Shown one piece after another: positions 9,787 through 18,903 of a stretch of 64,000 bases of DNA. Made by a program: the position numbers and the translations under genes. Numbering within the stretch: position 1 is the stretch's first letter; each line of letters opens with the position of its first letter. Below the pieces are notes generated by a model that saw only the letters and a program-made list of their open reading frames with translations, ran no database searches and was not told the origin of the DNA. Source of the DNA: Paenarthrobacter nicotinovorans (GTDB lineage: Bacteria > Actinomycetota > Actinomycetes > Actinomycetales > Micrococcaceae); contig NZ_CP089293.1 of assembly GCF_021919345.1 (NCBI RefSeq), positions 434,001 to 498,000 of the forward strand. Direction: 5' to 3'.

Positions 9787-11198
9787 TTGAACTCCTCACT
9801 GAAACGGCAATCCGGGAGCCGCAGCGCATCCGGGGTCTTGAGATGCCGTGGAACCGGGTGATGGGCAGCAGCGAGGCACCCGCGCGTGCCGCACGTGCCC
9901 TGGGTCCCTGGCATCCGCAGGAGTTCATGGCCGAATGTGTCGAGACTGTTCCCGAGGCCGGCGGAATGATGACCTTCGTCTTCCGCCGTTGCGACGGGGC
10001 GCCCCTGGCGTTCCGTGCCGGCCAGTATGTCAACATCGCTTTTCCGGTAAACGGCGAGGACCAGGACCCGGTGGACCGCAGCTACTCGCTGTCCAGTTCG
10101 CCCACGGAGCCCTGGACCTTCAACATCACTGTCAAGAGCGATCCCACGGGCCTTGTGTCGCCATGGGTTCATGAGAACGTCAAGCCCGGCACTGTGCTGG
10201 ACATGCTCGGACCGGTGGGGGCTTTCCACCTGCCCGACGCCGACCGGCGCGCCAGGTACCTCCTGTTGGCCGCCGGTGCCGGCATCACCCCCATCATGTC
10301 GATGGTGCGGACCATCCACTCCCTGCCCGGCCATGCCGACGTCGTGGTGCTGTACCACGGAGCGGAGGCCGGCGGCTTCGCGTTCCACCGGGAGCTGGCA
10401 TACATCGCCTCCGTGGACTCACGCGTCAAGGTCTTCTACTCCCTGGGCGACCGCAGCAAACCGGAAGGATGGGAAGGGTTCAGCGGACGGCTCACAGCGG
10501 CCATGCTCGAAGAGGTGGCCCCTGACGCCAACGGCAGGCAGGTCTATGCCTGCGGCCCGGAAGGCTACCTGAACACGGCCACTGAGCTGCTGAAAAAGGT
10601 AGGCGTTGACGACACCTCCATCTACATGGAGTTCTTCACCGGTGACCGCCAGACCCTCCTCGAATACCAGGCAGAGCTCGCGCTCGCGGCAGATATTGCG
10701 GAGGAAATCGCCGAGGAAATCGCCGATTCCGCCGAGGACTACTACGAAAGCCAACCGGCAGCGTTCGGGCTCTACGAGCCGGGTTACGACGCCGACGGGA
10801 CTTTGGAAGCCACGGGACTCCCGCTGGAAACCTCCGACCCGGACGCCTCAGGTTCCCAAGCTTCCGACGGCGGTCCAAGCCAGGCGCCCGAGGCTGCAAC
10901 GCCTGATGCCTCGAGCTTCGAGACCGTCGGAACGGGAAGCCTCACTCTGTCCTTCCTGCGCACCGGCGTCAATGTCCGCATTGACCCCGATGAGCACATC
11001 CTGGGCGTGGCCCAGCGGGCCGGTGTCAGGATCGGTGCCAACTGCAAAGAGGGCATGTGCGGTTCCTGCAAGGTGGTCAAGCTTTCCGGCGAGGTGGAAA
11101 TGAACCACCAGGGCGGAATCCGCTCGCGGGAAATCGACGCCGGCAAGTTCCTGCCCTGCTGCTCCACGGCGCGCACCGATATGGTGATCGACGCCTAG
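9783..11198 (+). CDS. gbcB: Glycine betaine monooxygenase reductase subunit with long acidic linker
   Basis: A 471-aa electron-transfer protein feeding the Rieske oxygenase. It has an FAD-binding domain (RSYSLSSSP, residues 99-107), an NAD-binding domain (LLAAGAGITPIMSM, YACGPEGY) and a C-terminal plant-type 2Fe-2S domain with C421, C426, C429 and a cysteine at 459/460 (CKEGMCGSCK). Between the reductase and ferredoxin domains, residues about 290-385, lies an acidic, low-complexity stretch rich in D, E, S, P and A, starting with IAEEIAEEIADSAED. Most relatives are shorter (around 360-400 aa). The ATG overlaps the gbcA stop. The gene ends 4 bp from the convergent regulator gene. Confidence 0.9.
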   Translation: MIELLTETAIREPQRIRGLEMPWNRVMGSSEAPARAARALGPWHPQEFMAECVETVPEAGGMMTFVFRRCDGAPLAFRAGQYVNIAFPVNGEDQDPVDRSYSLSSSPTEPWTFNITVKSDPTGLVSPWVHENVKPGTVLDMLGPVGAFHLPDADRRARYLLLAAGAGITPIMSMVRTIHSLPGHADVVVLYHGAEAGGFAFHRELAYIASVDSRVKVFYSLGDRSKPEGWEGFSGRLTAAMLEEVAPDANGRQVYACGPEGYLNTATELLKKVGVDDTSIYMEFFTGDRQTLLEYQAELALAADIAEEIAEEIADSAEDYYESQPAAFGLYEPGYDADGTLEATGLPLETSDPDASGSQASDGGPSQAPEAATPDASSFETVGTGSLTLSFLRTGVNVRIDPDEHILGVAQRAGVRIGANCKEGMCGSCKVVKLSGEVEMNHQGGIRSREIDAGKFLPCCSTARTDMVIDA

Positions 11199-11201
11199 CT
11201 G

Positions 11202-12467
11202 TTACCGGAGTCCCGCACTGTGGGCCAGCGCAATGGCCTCAGTGCGGGACCGGACGTCCAGCTTCCGGAACAGGTTCCGCAGATGGAATTTGACCGTGTT
11301 TTCACTGATGTTCAGCTCTGCGGCGATGGCCCGGTTGCGTTGCCCGGCGGCCAATGCCTGAAGAACTTCCAATTCCCTGGTGGCCAGGCCCCACGCCGCG
11401 ACATCCCCCACGGGCGCTGCCGGCGGGTCCAAGGGAAGCGCCACTGAGATGTCTGCTCCCCACCCGTGCATGACGTCGACGCTCATTTTGCCGTCAAGGG
11501 CCTGCACCTTCTGGCGAAGCCGTTCCATGTTCGGGGCATCCGGGGACAGTTCCCCGCGTCCGTCATCCCTGACATTGATCAGCAGGTTTTCCCCGTCGCA
11601 GTCCCATTGGGCGCGTACGCGGTGCACATCGGGTTGCTCGGCGATCGCCAGGACCAGGCCCCGGACGACGGCCCTGGCAGCGTGGGCTACCTCTCCGGGC
11701 AGGGCACGTCCGTTGGCGGGTGGCTCGATGAACTGGATGTCGATGTTGCTGAAGTGCATCAACGGACGGAGGTCCTCCCGGAGCCTTTGGAAGGCGGTGC
11801 TCACAGGTTCTTCCACGAGATCGCTGGTGCGGTCGTTCAGGGTCCTGAGGCCGATCAGTGCCTTGACGGCGAGGTCGGTCACGGAGACCCGGGCCGCGTG
11901 ATCGTCCAAGGAGTTGGACCGCAGTGCGGCCAGCAGGGTTTCGAGGGTAGTAGAGTGCTGGTCCACCAGCTCCGCGGTTACGCGGATCCGTTCAGCTGAT
12001 GCTGCCCGGGACTCCAAAAGATACGACGGCGGCGCGTCACTGACCTTCTCCTGGATACGGGCCGCTGTGAGTCCCCAAAGGTAGGAGGCGAGGCGCAGTG
12101 GTTCATCGTCTTCCGGCAACTCCGGGTCGGTGAGGACCAGGAGGGCGTTGCTGGGCGGGTAGGTGAAGGCCAGAATGTCGCGCTCCTGCCCCGCAATCCA
12201 CGCTCGCGTCCGCCACGGCCCTTTCGCCTCCATGGATGCCCGGATCCCATCAAGCTCGGGGATGGAAACGCGGCTGACAATGCCCTCGGCACCCGCCTTT
12301 TTCTGGGGCCGGCCCGTGCAGTCTTCCGTGAAAATCACCAAGGCGCTGGAGGGGACCAACGGCGAGAGGGCCGTCCGCAGGCTCTCCGCGATACGCGCGA
12401 GGGGCGCTTGGGCGATGTCTTCGATGGCTTTGAGGAGCTGCCAGGGCACGGACGGTTGCTGGGGCAT
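11202..12467 (-). CDS. Fusion regulator: GAF-like/histidine-kinase-like ATPase with LuxR HTH
   Basis: A 421-aa protein. The C-terminal 60 residues are a LuxR/NarL HTH ([35 protein letters not shown]). Ahead of it, residues about 235-345 resemble a GHKL ATPase of sensor kinases ([15 protein letters not shown], the D-box-like DDGRG at 301-305). Residues 150-235 form a helical region with H171 in [13 protein letters not shown]. The first 145 residues look GAF-like. There is no receiver domain, so sensor and DNA-binding parts are in one chain. It is divergent from hxlB-hxlA and convergent with gbcB, suggesting control of formaldehyde fixation or betaine demethylation. Kinase activity is not established; the N-box is not obvious. 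Confidence 0.8.
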   Translation of the reverse strand: MPQQPSVPWQLLKAIEDIAQAPLARIAESLRTALSPLVPSSALVIFTEDCTGRPQKKAGAEGIVSRVSIPELDGIRASMEAKGPWRTRAWIAGQERDILAFTYPPSNALLVLTDPELPEDDEPLRLASYLWGLTAARIQEKVSDAPPSYLLESRAASAERIRVTAELVDQHSTTLETLLAALRSNSLDDHAARVSVTDLAVKALIGLRTLNDRTSDLVEEPVSTAFQRLREDLRPLMHFSNIDIQFIEPPANGRALPGEVAHAARAVVRGLVLAIAEQPDVHRVRAQWDCDGENLLINVRDDGRGELSPDAPNMERLRQKVQALDGKMSVDVMHGWGADISVALPLDPPAAPVGDVAAWGLATRELEVLQALAAGQRNRAIAAELNISENTVKFHLRNLFRKLDVRSRTEAIALAHSAGLR

Positions 12468-12617
12468 ATCCCAAGCGTAGACGAGCAGTTACGTTCTTGC
12501 CTACCCGAACGGGTGGCCAGGACTGTCCTTTTTCGGCGTTTCAGCCAACCCTGCCAGTCGGAAGAATAGTTACAAGGTCGGAAGGCCGCTATCAACCACC
12601 CACGAACGGAGTGAACC

Positions 12618-13208
12618 GTGAACGTCTTTGCAGACACCGCGACAGCCACAGCTGAAGACGTAGCCGGCAACGCCTCCCTGATCCTCGCAGAGCTTGGGGG
12701 CATTGCTTCCGAACTGGACTACGGCCAGGTTGCCCGCCTTGCAGAGGAAGTTGGCGCAGCGGAGCGCGTCTTCCTGGCCGGAGCCGGCCGGAGCGGGCTG
12801 GTGCTCCGAATGGCCGCGATGCGCTTGATGCATCTGGGCCTGACGGTCTACGTAGCCGGCGACACCACAACACCGGCCATCACTGCCGGCGATTTGTTGC
12901 TGGTGGCATCCGGTTCCGGGACCACCTCCGGCGTGGTCAAAGCAGCCCAGACAGCACTGGCCGCGGGGGCGCGGGTGGCAGCAGTAACCACCAACCCCTC
13001 GTCCGCTGTTGCGGGCTTCGCCGACGCGCTGGTGGTCATTCCCGCCGCGCGGAAGACTGACCACGGCTCCGACCTGTCCCGGCAATACTCGGGCAGCCTC
13101 TTTGAACAATCCCTTTTCCTGGTGACGGAGTCGGTTTTCCAAACTCTGTGGGAAGCCACTGCAGAGCCCGCCGAGAAGCTCTGGCTGCGTCACGCAAACC
13201 TCGAATAG
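12618..13208 (+). CDS. hxlB: 6-phospho-3-hexuloisomerase
   Basis: A 196-aa SIS-domain isomerase that converts D-arabino-3-hexulose 6-phosphate to fructose 6-phosphate in the ribulose monophosphate pathway. It starts at GTG 12618 after a GGAG. SIS hallmarks are VFLAGAGRSGLVLRMAAMRLMHLG (as GAGRSG) and LLLVASGSGTTSGVV. The C-terminus has the phosphohexuloisomerase pattern DLSRQYSGSLFEQ. hxlA follows 51 bp downstream. The pair fixes formaldehyde, which the adjacent Rieske demethylation should release. Confidence 0.93.
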   Translation: MNVFADTATATAEDVAGNASLILAELGGIASELDYGQVARLAEEVGAAERVFLAGAGRSGLVLRMAAMRLMHLGLTVYVAGDTTTPAITAGDLLLVASGSGTTSGVVKAAQTALAAGARVAAVTTNPSSAVAGFADALVVIPAARKTDHGSDLSRQYSGSLFEQSLFLVTESVFQTLWEATAEPAEKLWLRHANLE

Positions 13209-13259
13209 ACCGCAAACCCGTCCTCCAAAGCCACCCCAAACAAAAGAAAGCGATACACC

Positions 13260-13883
13260 ATGAAACTGCAAGTCGCCCTTGACCTCCTCACCATCGAAGA
13301 TGCCCTGGAACTCGCCGGCAAAGTTGCCGAGCACGTGGACATCATCGAGCTCGGTACCCCGCTGATCAAGGCTGAGGGTCTCGCCGCCGTGACGGCCATC
13401 AAGGAAGCCCACCCCAACAAGATCGTGTTTGCCGACATGAAGACCATGGACGCCGGTGAACTCGAAGCGGACATCGCTTTCAAGGCGGGTGCCGATCTTG
13501 TGTCCGTCCTGGGAACTGCGGATGACTCCACCATCGCCGGTGCCGTCAAGGCCGCTCAGTCCCACAACAAGGGCATCGTGGTGGACCTCATTGGCGTGGC
13601 CGACAAGGTCTCCCGCGCCAAGCAAGCCCGTTCCCTCGGGGCCAGGTTCATCGAATTCCACGCGGGCCTCGACGAGCAGGCACAGCCGGGCTATGACCTG
13701 CGCGGACTCCTCAATGCCGGAGAAGAAGCCCGCGTGCCGTTCTCCGTGGCCGGCGGCGTCAACGCATCCACCATTGCGGCCGTGCAGTTGGCAGGTGCCG
13801 ACGTAGCAGTGGCCGGAAGCGCCATCTACAGTGCCGCTGATCCTGAACTGGCTGCGAAGGAACTCAAAGCAGCCATCCAGTAA
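13260..13883 (+). CDS. hxlA: 3-hexulose-6-phosphate synthase
   Basis: A 207-aa member of the orotidine-5-phosphate-decarboxylase-like TIM-barrel superfamily. It condenses formaldehyde with ribulose 5-phosphate. Signatures are MKLQVALDLL, the metal/phosphate motif FADMKTMDAG (residues about 59-68), EFHAGLDEQ and SVAGGVNAST. Full length for the family. Co-directional with hxlB. The pair both detoxifies and assimilates formaldehyde from N-demethylation. Confidence 0.95.
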   Translation: MKLQVALDLLTIEDALELAGKVAEHVDIIELGTPLIKAEGLAAVTAIKEAHPNKIVFADMKTMDAGELEADIAFKAGADLVSVLGTADDSTIAGAVKAAQSHNKGIVVDLIGVADKVSRAKQARSLGARFIEFHAGLDEQAQPGYDLRGLLNAGEEARVPFSVAGGVNASTIAAVQLAGADVAVAGSAIYSAADPELAAKELKAAIQ

Positions 13884-13896
13884 CAGGCTTCCGTGC

Positions 13897-16053
13897 CTAG
13901 GTTTTGTCGGGAGTCCGGTGGTGAGCCCGCTCAACAAGTTCGGACATCCACGGCCGTTGCCCGTGATGGACCGTGAGGCCGTCGGGGATGCCCTGAACCG
14001 TCGCTTCCGTGCCGGAAGCGTCAATGGTGATCCGCCCGCCGCCCATGGGCGCATTGCGGATGTGCAGGTCCCCGAACGACGGCGGCAGCACCGGATCCAG
14101 CCAGATGCCGCCCAAGGAGATGTGCGTGTCGTAGCGCAACAGGCTCATGACCAGGTGGATGGGCGTCGTGGCGGCCCACGCCTGGGGTGAGCAAGCCGTG
14201 GGATAAGGGACGGGTTCCCGGAATTGCGTGCGGTCGAATCCGCAGAAGAGTTCGGGCAAACGGTCGCCAGAGATCTCGGCGGCTTCAAGCATTGCGGTTG
14301 CTATCCGTTGGGCTTCCTCCACGAAGCCATAGCGGAGGAGTCCGGACACGATCAGCGCATTGTCATGGGGCCACACGGAGCCGTTGTGATAGCTGGCGGG
14401 GTTGTAGGCGCCCATGTTCCTGGCCAGCGTCCGGACACCCCATCCACTGAACATTTCGGGGGACATCAACCGCTCCACCACCGCAGGGGCCTTGTCTTCG
14501 TCAATCAGACCAAACCACAGACAATGGCCCATGTTGGAAGCACAAGCGTCCACGGGCCGCTTGTTGCGGTCCAGCGCCACAGCGTAGTAACCCTTGTCCG
14601 GCATCCAGAACTGTTCGTTGAACCGCTTCTTCAGGTCCTCGGCACGTTCCCGCAGGCTTTCCGCCAAAGTGAGGTCGCCGTCGTCGTAGGCCATCCAGGC
14701 GCGCGCCACATAGGCGCCGTGCACATACGCCTGGACCTCACACAGCGCCAGGGGCGGTTCAGCGAGGGTGCCGTCCGCAAAATTGATGCCGTCCCAGGAG
14801 TCTTTCCAGCCCTGGTTGATGAGTCCGTGCTCGTTGGGCCGCCCGTACTCCACGAAACCGTCGCCGTCACGGTCGCCGTAGGTCCGGATCCATTCCAAGG
14901 CGCGGTCCGCGTGGGGGAGCAGGCCCGAGATCGCGTCTTTGCCGAAACCCCAGCGGCTCACCGAGCCAAGGACCACCACAAACAGCGGGGTGGCGTCCAC
15001 GCTTCCGTAATAAGCGGACTTTCCGCCCAACGCCAGGCCGCCGGAGACGCCCAGCCGGACCTCATGCAGGATCTTCCCGGGTTCTTCTTCGGTGGCGGGA
15101 TCCACCACCGTGCCCTGGCGGTCGGCCAGCGTTCGCAGGGTGCCCAGGGCCAGGGAGGGGTCCACGGGAAGGGCCATTTCGGACGCCCACAGGGAATCCC
15201 GGCCGAACAGCGTCATGAACCACGGGGCGCCGGCGGCCACCACCACCCTTTCGGGGTGGTCCGGATCCTGGATGCGGAGCGCGCCAAGGTCCTCGTAGCT
15301 GCGGCGGAGGGTGTCTTCGATTGACCGGTTGCTGAGCTGCACAACGGGGATCCGGGCTACCCAATCCTGCCTGCGCTGATCGCTGGGTGAGAGCCCGACC
15401 GGGTCCTGGTGGGTGAAAGCGGCCCCGGCACTTGGTTGCTTTGGCACCACGCTGGCCCGCGTACTCCAGCTCCCGAACGCGGGAATTTTGGCCGTGAAAC
15501 CCAATGCCCTGGCACCAGCACCGGCGCCGTCGGCCCGTATCAGGACGCTTTTCCGAATGTCCTCCCATTTTCCGCGGATTTCCAGGGAATCACCATCCGG
15601 CAGGTGGGTTTCGGTCCATTGCCGCGTGATCCGTGCTTCCTTCACTTCGAAAAGATCAGCGAAATCCGATTCGGCAGAAAGCAGGATGCGGCATTGTGTT
15701 GCCTGGTTTGAATAATTCCTAACGGTGATTTCTTCGCGGATTCCGTTTCCTACCTCCCGAAGCCGCTCCACCAACAAGGGGCTGTCGGCGTACCCATCCG
15801 GGCGGGGAACCCTGCCGACGAACGACGCCCGGTACGGTTCCCTGGTTTCTGCTGCCAAGGGTTCGATGACTTGTCCGTTGACAGTGAGCTCCCATTTGGA
15901 GAGGATCCGGGTGTCCAGATGGAAGACGCCCTGGGGCAATTCGGGGTGGATGTCTCCGTTGGCGGAGGAGATGCAGAAGGATGAGCCTTCCACCAGGGTC
16001 ACTGTCCCGGCACCAAGGGGTCCGGCTGCTGTATCAGCGTTCCATCCAGCCAC
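13897..16053 (-). CDS. Glycogen-debranching-like amylo-alpha-1,6-glucosidase family protein
   Basis: A 718-aa protein starting at GTG 16053 with AAGGAGCG upstream. The N-terminal half is a GDE_N-type beta-sandwich (GVFHLDTRILSKWELTVNG, residues about 42-60). The C-terminal half is an (alpha/alpha)6 glycosidase barrel (APWFMTLFGRDSLWASEM, NQGWKDSWDGI, NGSVWPHDNALI). Actinobacterial members are annotated as amylo-alpha-1,6-glucosidases, but their substrate is often untested. It is convergent with hxlA and has no sugar-uptake neighbour. Role in glycogen, trehalose or another alpha-glucan is undetermined. Confidence 0.85.
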   Translation of the reverse strand: MAGWNADTAAGPLGAGTVTLVEGSSFCISSANGDIHPELPQGVFHLDTRILSKWELTVNGQVIEPLAAETREPYRASFVGRVPRPDGYADSPLLVERLREVGNGIREEITVRNYSNQATQCRILLSAESDFADLFEVKEARITRQWTETHLPDGDSLEIRGKWEDIRKSVLIRADGAGAGARALGFTAKIPAFGSWSTRASVVPKQPSAGAAFTHQDPVGLSPSDQRRQDWVARIPVVQLSNRSIEDTLRRSYEDLGALRIQDPDHPERVVVAAGAPWFMTLFGRDSLWASEMALPVDPSLALGTLRTLADRQGTVVDPATEEEPGKILHEVRLGVSGGLALGGKSAYYGSVDATPLFVVVLGSVSRWGFGKDAISGLLPHADRALEWIRTYGDRDGDGFVEYGRPNEHGLINQGWKDSWDGINFADGTLAEPPLALCEVQAYVHGAYVARAWMAYDDGDLTLAESLRERAEDLKKRFNEQFWMPDKGYYAVALDRNKRPVDACASNMGHCLWFGLIDEDKAPAVVERLMSPEMFSGWGVRTLARNMGAYNPASYHNGSVWPHDNALIVSGLLRYGFVEEAQRIATAMLEAAEISGDRLPELFCGFDRTQFREPVPYPTACSPQAWAATTPIHLVMSLLRYDTHISLGGIWLDPVLPPSFGDLHIRNAPMGGGRITIDASGTEATVQGIPDGLTVHHGQRPWMSELVERAHHRTPDKT

Positions 16054-16336
16054 GAGACGCTCCTTATCGATCCGCTTGAGCTGCAGCCGATGCCGCCTGT
16101 CCGGCCGCTTGTGGAGATGAAGTCGACGCTACGCCGACGGGAGGATCGGCGCCAGATCCCGGCCGCTCTCCACACCCTCTATATGCCTTCCCGGCGCAAG
16201 GAAGTGCCGGCCCGTCATCCAGAGTTAATCTCATTTCCTCGTCCGGGAAACCAGAAGGGGTCTATAGTGAGAGAACAGGACATTCGCTGATGCAGCCCGG
16301 CGGCCCGCTTTTTCTTCCGACGCCGGAGGCCCCGTA
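16054..16336. other. Intergenic region without recognised gene
   Basis: About 280 bp between the divergent debranching-like gene and the small hypothetical gene. I see no RNA gene or clear repeat. The only marked signal is GGAGG shortly before the ATG at 16337. Promoters for both genes must lie here. Confidence 0.4.
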
Positions 16337-16678
16337 ATGACCGACACCCAAATTAGTAGCTTTATCCGCGACTGTGTGGTGTTTGAGGACGACACTGAGA
16401 ACGGCTTGGAATTTGACACTTTCTACGGCCTGTACATCAGCTGGTGCGTTCTCGGACGAAAAATCCCCATCCCCGACTCCGCCTTCAAGACCGCCCTTGA
16501 GCGGGAGGGCCTCAAAACCATCAAGCTGAATGGCCAGCGGATCTACCCTGGCATGAGCATGGTCGGCCCGGCCGCAAGGGACTACGTAGTCAACAGCGTT
16601 CCCATGTGGAACGACTCCGCAGCCAGCGCCTATGCACTTTCCGAGGCTGTGGAGGATGCGGTTCCGTCCATCGCCTGA
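16337..16678 (+). CDS. Hypothetical protein, winged-helix-like segment resembling primase C-terminal domains
   Basis: A 113-aa protein with GGAGG about 8 nt before the ATG. The central part (FYGLYISWCVLGRKIPIPDS, then FKTALEREGLKTIKLNG, residues about 30-72) resembles the small winged-helix module at the C-terminus of phage and plasmid D5/P4-type primase-helicases. There it follows the pattern of an F/Y-rich helix, S-x-x-F-x-x-x-L and a basic G-rich turn. No primase or helicase domain is attached and the neighbours are housekeeping genes. A regulatory or orphaned DNA-binding role is possible. The family assignment is low confidence; the reading frame itself looks real. Confidence 0.65.
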   Translation: MTDTQISSFIRDCVVFEDDTENGLEFDTFYGLYISWCVLGRKIPIPDSAFKTALEREGLKTIKLNGQRIYPGMSMVGPAARDYVVNSVPMWNDSAASAYALSEAVEDAVPSIA

Positions 16679-16767
16679 TATCACGTCGCTTCTACAGCCC
16701 ATGCACCTAGGATTTGATAGGGGCATGGGCTGTTTCCATGTCCGGGCTGTCTTCTGAAGGGAAATAC

Positions 16768-18159
16768 GTGAAGCCTTCCATCGTGTGGTTCCGGGATGAC
16801 CTCAGGGTTGCCGACAACCCGGCCTTGCGGGCCGCCGTCGACGACGGTGCTGCGGTGGCCCTGTACGTCCTTGACGAGGAATCGGAAGGCCTCAGACCTC
16901 ACGGTGGCGCTTCCCGCTGGTGGCTGCACCATTCGCTGGTGTCCCTTCGCGAGGACCTCGCGGCACTTGGCATCCCCCTGCTTCTGCGGCGCGGCGACGC
17001 TGCCTCCGTTGTCCAAAAAACCACGACGGCGCTCGGTGCCTGCGGTTTGTACTGGAACCGGCGCTATGGTGCGGCCGAGCGCACCGTCGACGCCGGGATC
17101 AAGGCCTGGGCGGGTGAGGCCGGCCTGCATGTTGCCAGCTTCCAGGCCTCCCTCCTTCATGAACCCTGGGAGGTCACCACCAAGACCGGTGGCCAGTACA
17201 AGGTCTTCACGCCTTTCTGGCGGACGGTGTCCGCGCAGGACTTCCGGGAGCCGTTGGCCGTACCGGAAAAGGGCCACGGATTCACCGGCAAGCTTCCGGC
17301 TTATGACGAGCTGGATTCCTGGAACCTCCTGCCCGGCAAGCCTGACTGGTCGGGCGGGCTGGCGGAGATGTGGACTCCTGGTGCTGCCGCGGGGCACAAG
17401 CGGTTGGCCGCTTTCGTGGCTGACGGTCTCTCCAACTACAGCGAGGGCCGAAACCGTCCGGACACCGATGGCAGCAGCTGCCTCTCGCCCTACCTGCGCT
17501 GGGGTGAGCTCAGCCCGTTCGAGGTGTGGCACGCGCTGGGGTCCAAGCGCTCCGAAAGTGCCGGCATTTTCGCCTCGGAGCTGGGGTGGCGGGAGTTTTG
17601 CTGGCACCAGTACTTCCACAATCCGCACCTGGCCACAGCCAACCTTCGTTCCGAGTTTGACCGTTTTCCCTGGGCGTGGCCGGGCAGCAATAACGGCAAC
17701 GGCAAACATCCCGGCCATGAGTCGGCACCCGAGGAGTTCCGCGCCTGGCAGCAGGGCCGCACCGGCTTCCCCATGGTGGACGCGGGCCAGCGCCAGCTGT
17801 GGCACTCAGGCTGGATGCACAACCGTGTCCGCATGGTCGCTGCCAGTTTCCTGGTGAAGAACCTTGGTATCCATTGGCAGCTCGGTGAGCAGTGGTTCTG
17901 GGACACCCTGGTGGACGCCGATCCGGCGTCGAACCCCGCCAACTGGCAGTGGGTGGCAGGGTCCGGGGCTGACGCCTCGCCGTTCTTCAGGATTTTCAAC
18001 CCGGAGGCCCAACGCGTGAAGTTCGATCCCCAGGGGAAGTACATTGCCCATTGGATTCCCGAGTTCGGCACTCCCGAATATCCGGAGGAGATCGTTGATC
18101 TGAAGACCACCCGGGCCGAAGCGCTGGAGGCTTACAAGGAGATGAGGGAAGTCCACTAA
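16768..18159 (+). CDS. phrB: Deoxyribodipyrimidine photolyase (class I)
   Basis: A 463-aa photolyase starting at GTG 16768 (VKPSIVWFRDDLRVADNP), with GAAGGGAA just upstream. The N-terminal Rossmann antenna-cofactor domain is followed by the FAD/DNA-binding helical domain: ELGWREFCWHQYFHNP, TGFPMVDAGQRQLWHSGWMHN, NPANWQWVAGSGADASPFF. These are the class I CPD photolyase motifs, including the conserved tryptophan pair region. It repairs cyclobutane pyrimidine dimers using blue light. A (6-4) or cryptochrome role is less likely given the bacterial class I pattern. Confidence 0.94.
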   Translation: MKPSIVWFRDDLRVADNPALRAAVDDGAAVALYVLDEESEGLRPHGGASRWWLHHSLVSLREDLAALGIPLLLRRGDAASVVQKTTTALGACGLYWNRRYGAAERTVDAGIKAWAGEAGLHVASFQASLLHEPWEVTTKTGGQYKVFTPFWRTVSAQDFREPLAVPEKGHGFTGKLPAYDELDSWNLLPGKPDWSGGLAEMWTPGAAAGHKRLAAFVADGLSNYSEGRNRPDTDGSSCLSPYLRWGELSPFEVWHALGSKRSESAGIFASELGWREFCWHQYFHNPHLATANLRSEFDRFPWAWPGSNNGNGKHPGHESAPEEFRAWQQGRTGFPMVDAGQRQLWHSGWMHNRVRMVAASFLVKNLGIHWQLGEQWFWDTLVDADPASNPANWQWVAGSGADASPFFRIFNPEAQRVKFDPQGKYIAHWIPEFGTPEYPEEIVDLKTTRAEALEAYKEMREVH

Positions 18160-18202
18160 GGGGGTCCCGCAGGTCCCGCAGGCCCGGCTATAGGCTGGGT
18201 CC

Positions 18203-18781
18203 ATGTCGACGGAGTCCATCCTGAAGGTCCTCATCATGGCGTTCGCGGCCATGTTCATCGCTGCGGTTGCCTGGTGGGCCCGTAAGCATCCCAACCGGTC
18301 CAAGGAGTACCCGGAGCGGGTTCGCATGCCAAAGGTTGTGCCGGGAGTTGGTTGGCTTTTCCTTGTTGTGGGCCTCCTGATGGGACTCGTCGCCTTCACT
18401 TCCGACCATGCACGGGACCCTCTGGCCTTCCGTATCGCTTCGGTGGCGATCGTGGTGGGTGGAGTGGTATTCGTACTCATGTACCGCAACTTCTATGTGG
18501 CACCCCGCGAGTTTGAGGTGGCTTTCCGCAGTGTTCTCGGCAAAGAGCACATTCTTCACTACAGCGACATTGCGCACTACAGCTTCCAGACCTTGAAGGG
18601 GCAGCCGTACCTGACGGTCAAGTCGGTAAACGGCGTCAAGCTCAGCCTGAATATCAGGGCCTACGACATGACACCGCTCTTGCGCGCCATCGACTTTCAT
18701 CAGGTCACCGGGCACTGGCCCGCCCGGACGGAGGCGGTGGGCGGCGCTGCCGGATCCGAAAAACAGCCCTCTGGAAATTAG
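18203..18781 (+). CDS. Membrane protein with C-terminal PH-like domain
   Basis: A 192-aa protein. Three hydrophobic segments (residues about 5-25, 47-65 and 78-95) are followed by a soluble beta-rich domain (VAPREFEVAFRSVLGKEHIL, then YLTVKSVNGVKLSLNIRAY). This resembles bacterial PH-like domains that sit on the cytoplasmic face. It lies alone between phrB and mmsA on the same strand. No function can be assigned. Confidence 0.75.
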   Translation: MSTESILKVLIMAFAAMFIAAVAWWARKHPNRSKEYPERVRMPKVVPGVGWLFLVVGLLMGLVAFTSDHARDPLAFRIASVAIVVGGVVFVLMYRNFYVAPREFEVAFRSVLGKEHILHYSDIAHYSFQTLKGQPYLTVKSVNGVKLSLNIRAYDMTPLLRAIDFHQVTGHWPARTEAVGGAAGSEKQPSGN

Positions 18782-18903
18782 TAGGAAGTCCGAGTATATT
18801 CGGATTCAGAGATGACCTGGATCACAGTTGGTCACGTGTTCCCGCCGTGTTCCCAGCACTGAGCGGCACGGTAGTCATTCACGATGCAAAGGAGCATTCC
18901 ACT

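Noticed and set aside
12570..14054. Long minus-strand frame spanning hxlB and hxlA
   Set aside because: Covers two recognised plus-strand genes with intact start sites and motifs.
14224..15324. Plus-strand frame inside the debranching-like gene
   Set aside because: Shadow of the glycosidase domain on the other strand.
18160..18190. Direct GTCCCGCAG repeat after phrB
   Set aside because: Only two 9-bp units in GC-rich DNA; too short to interpret.
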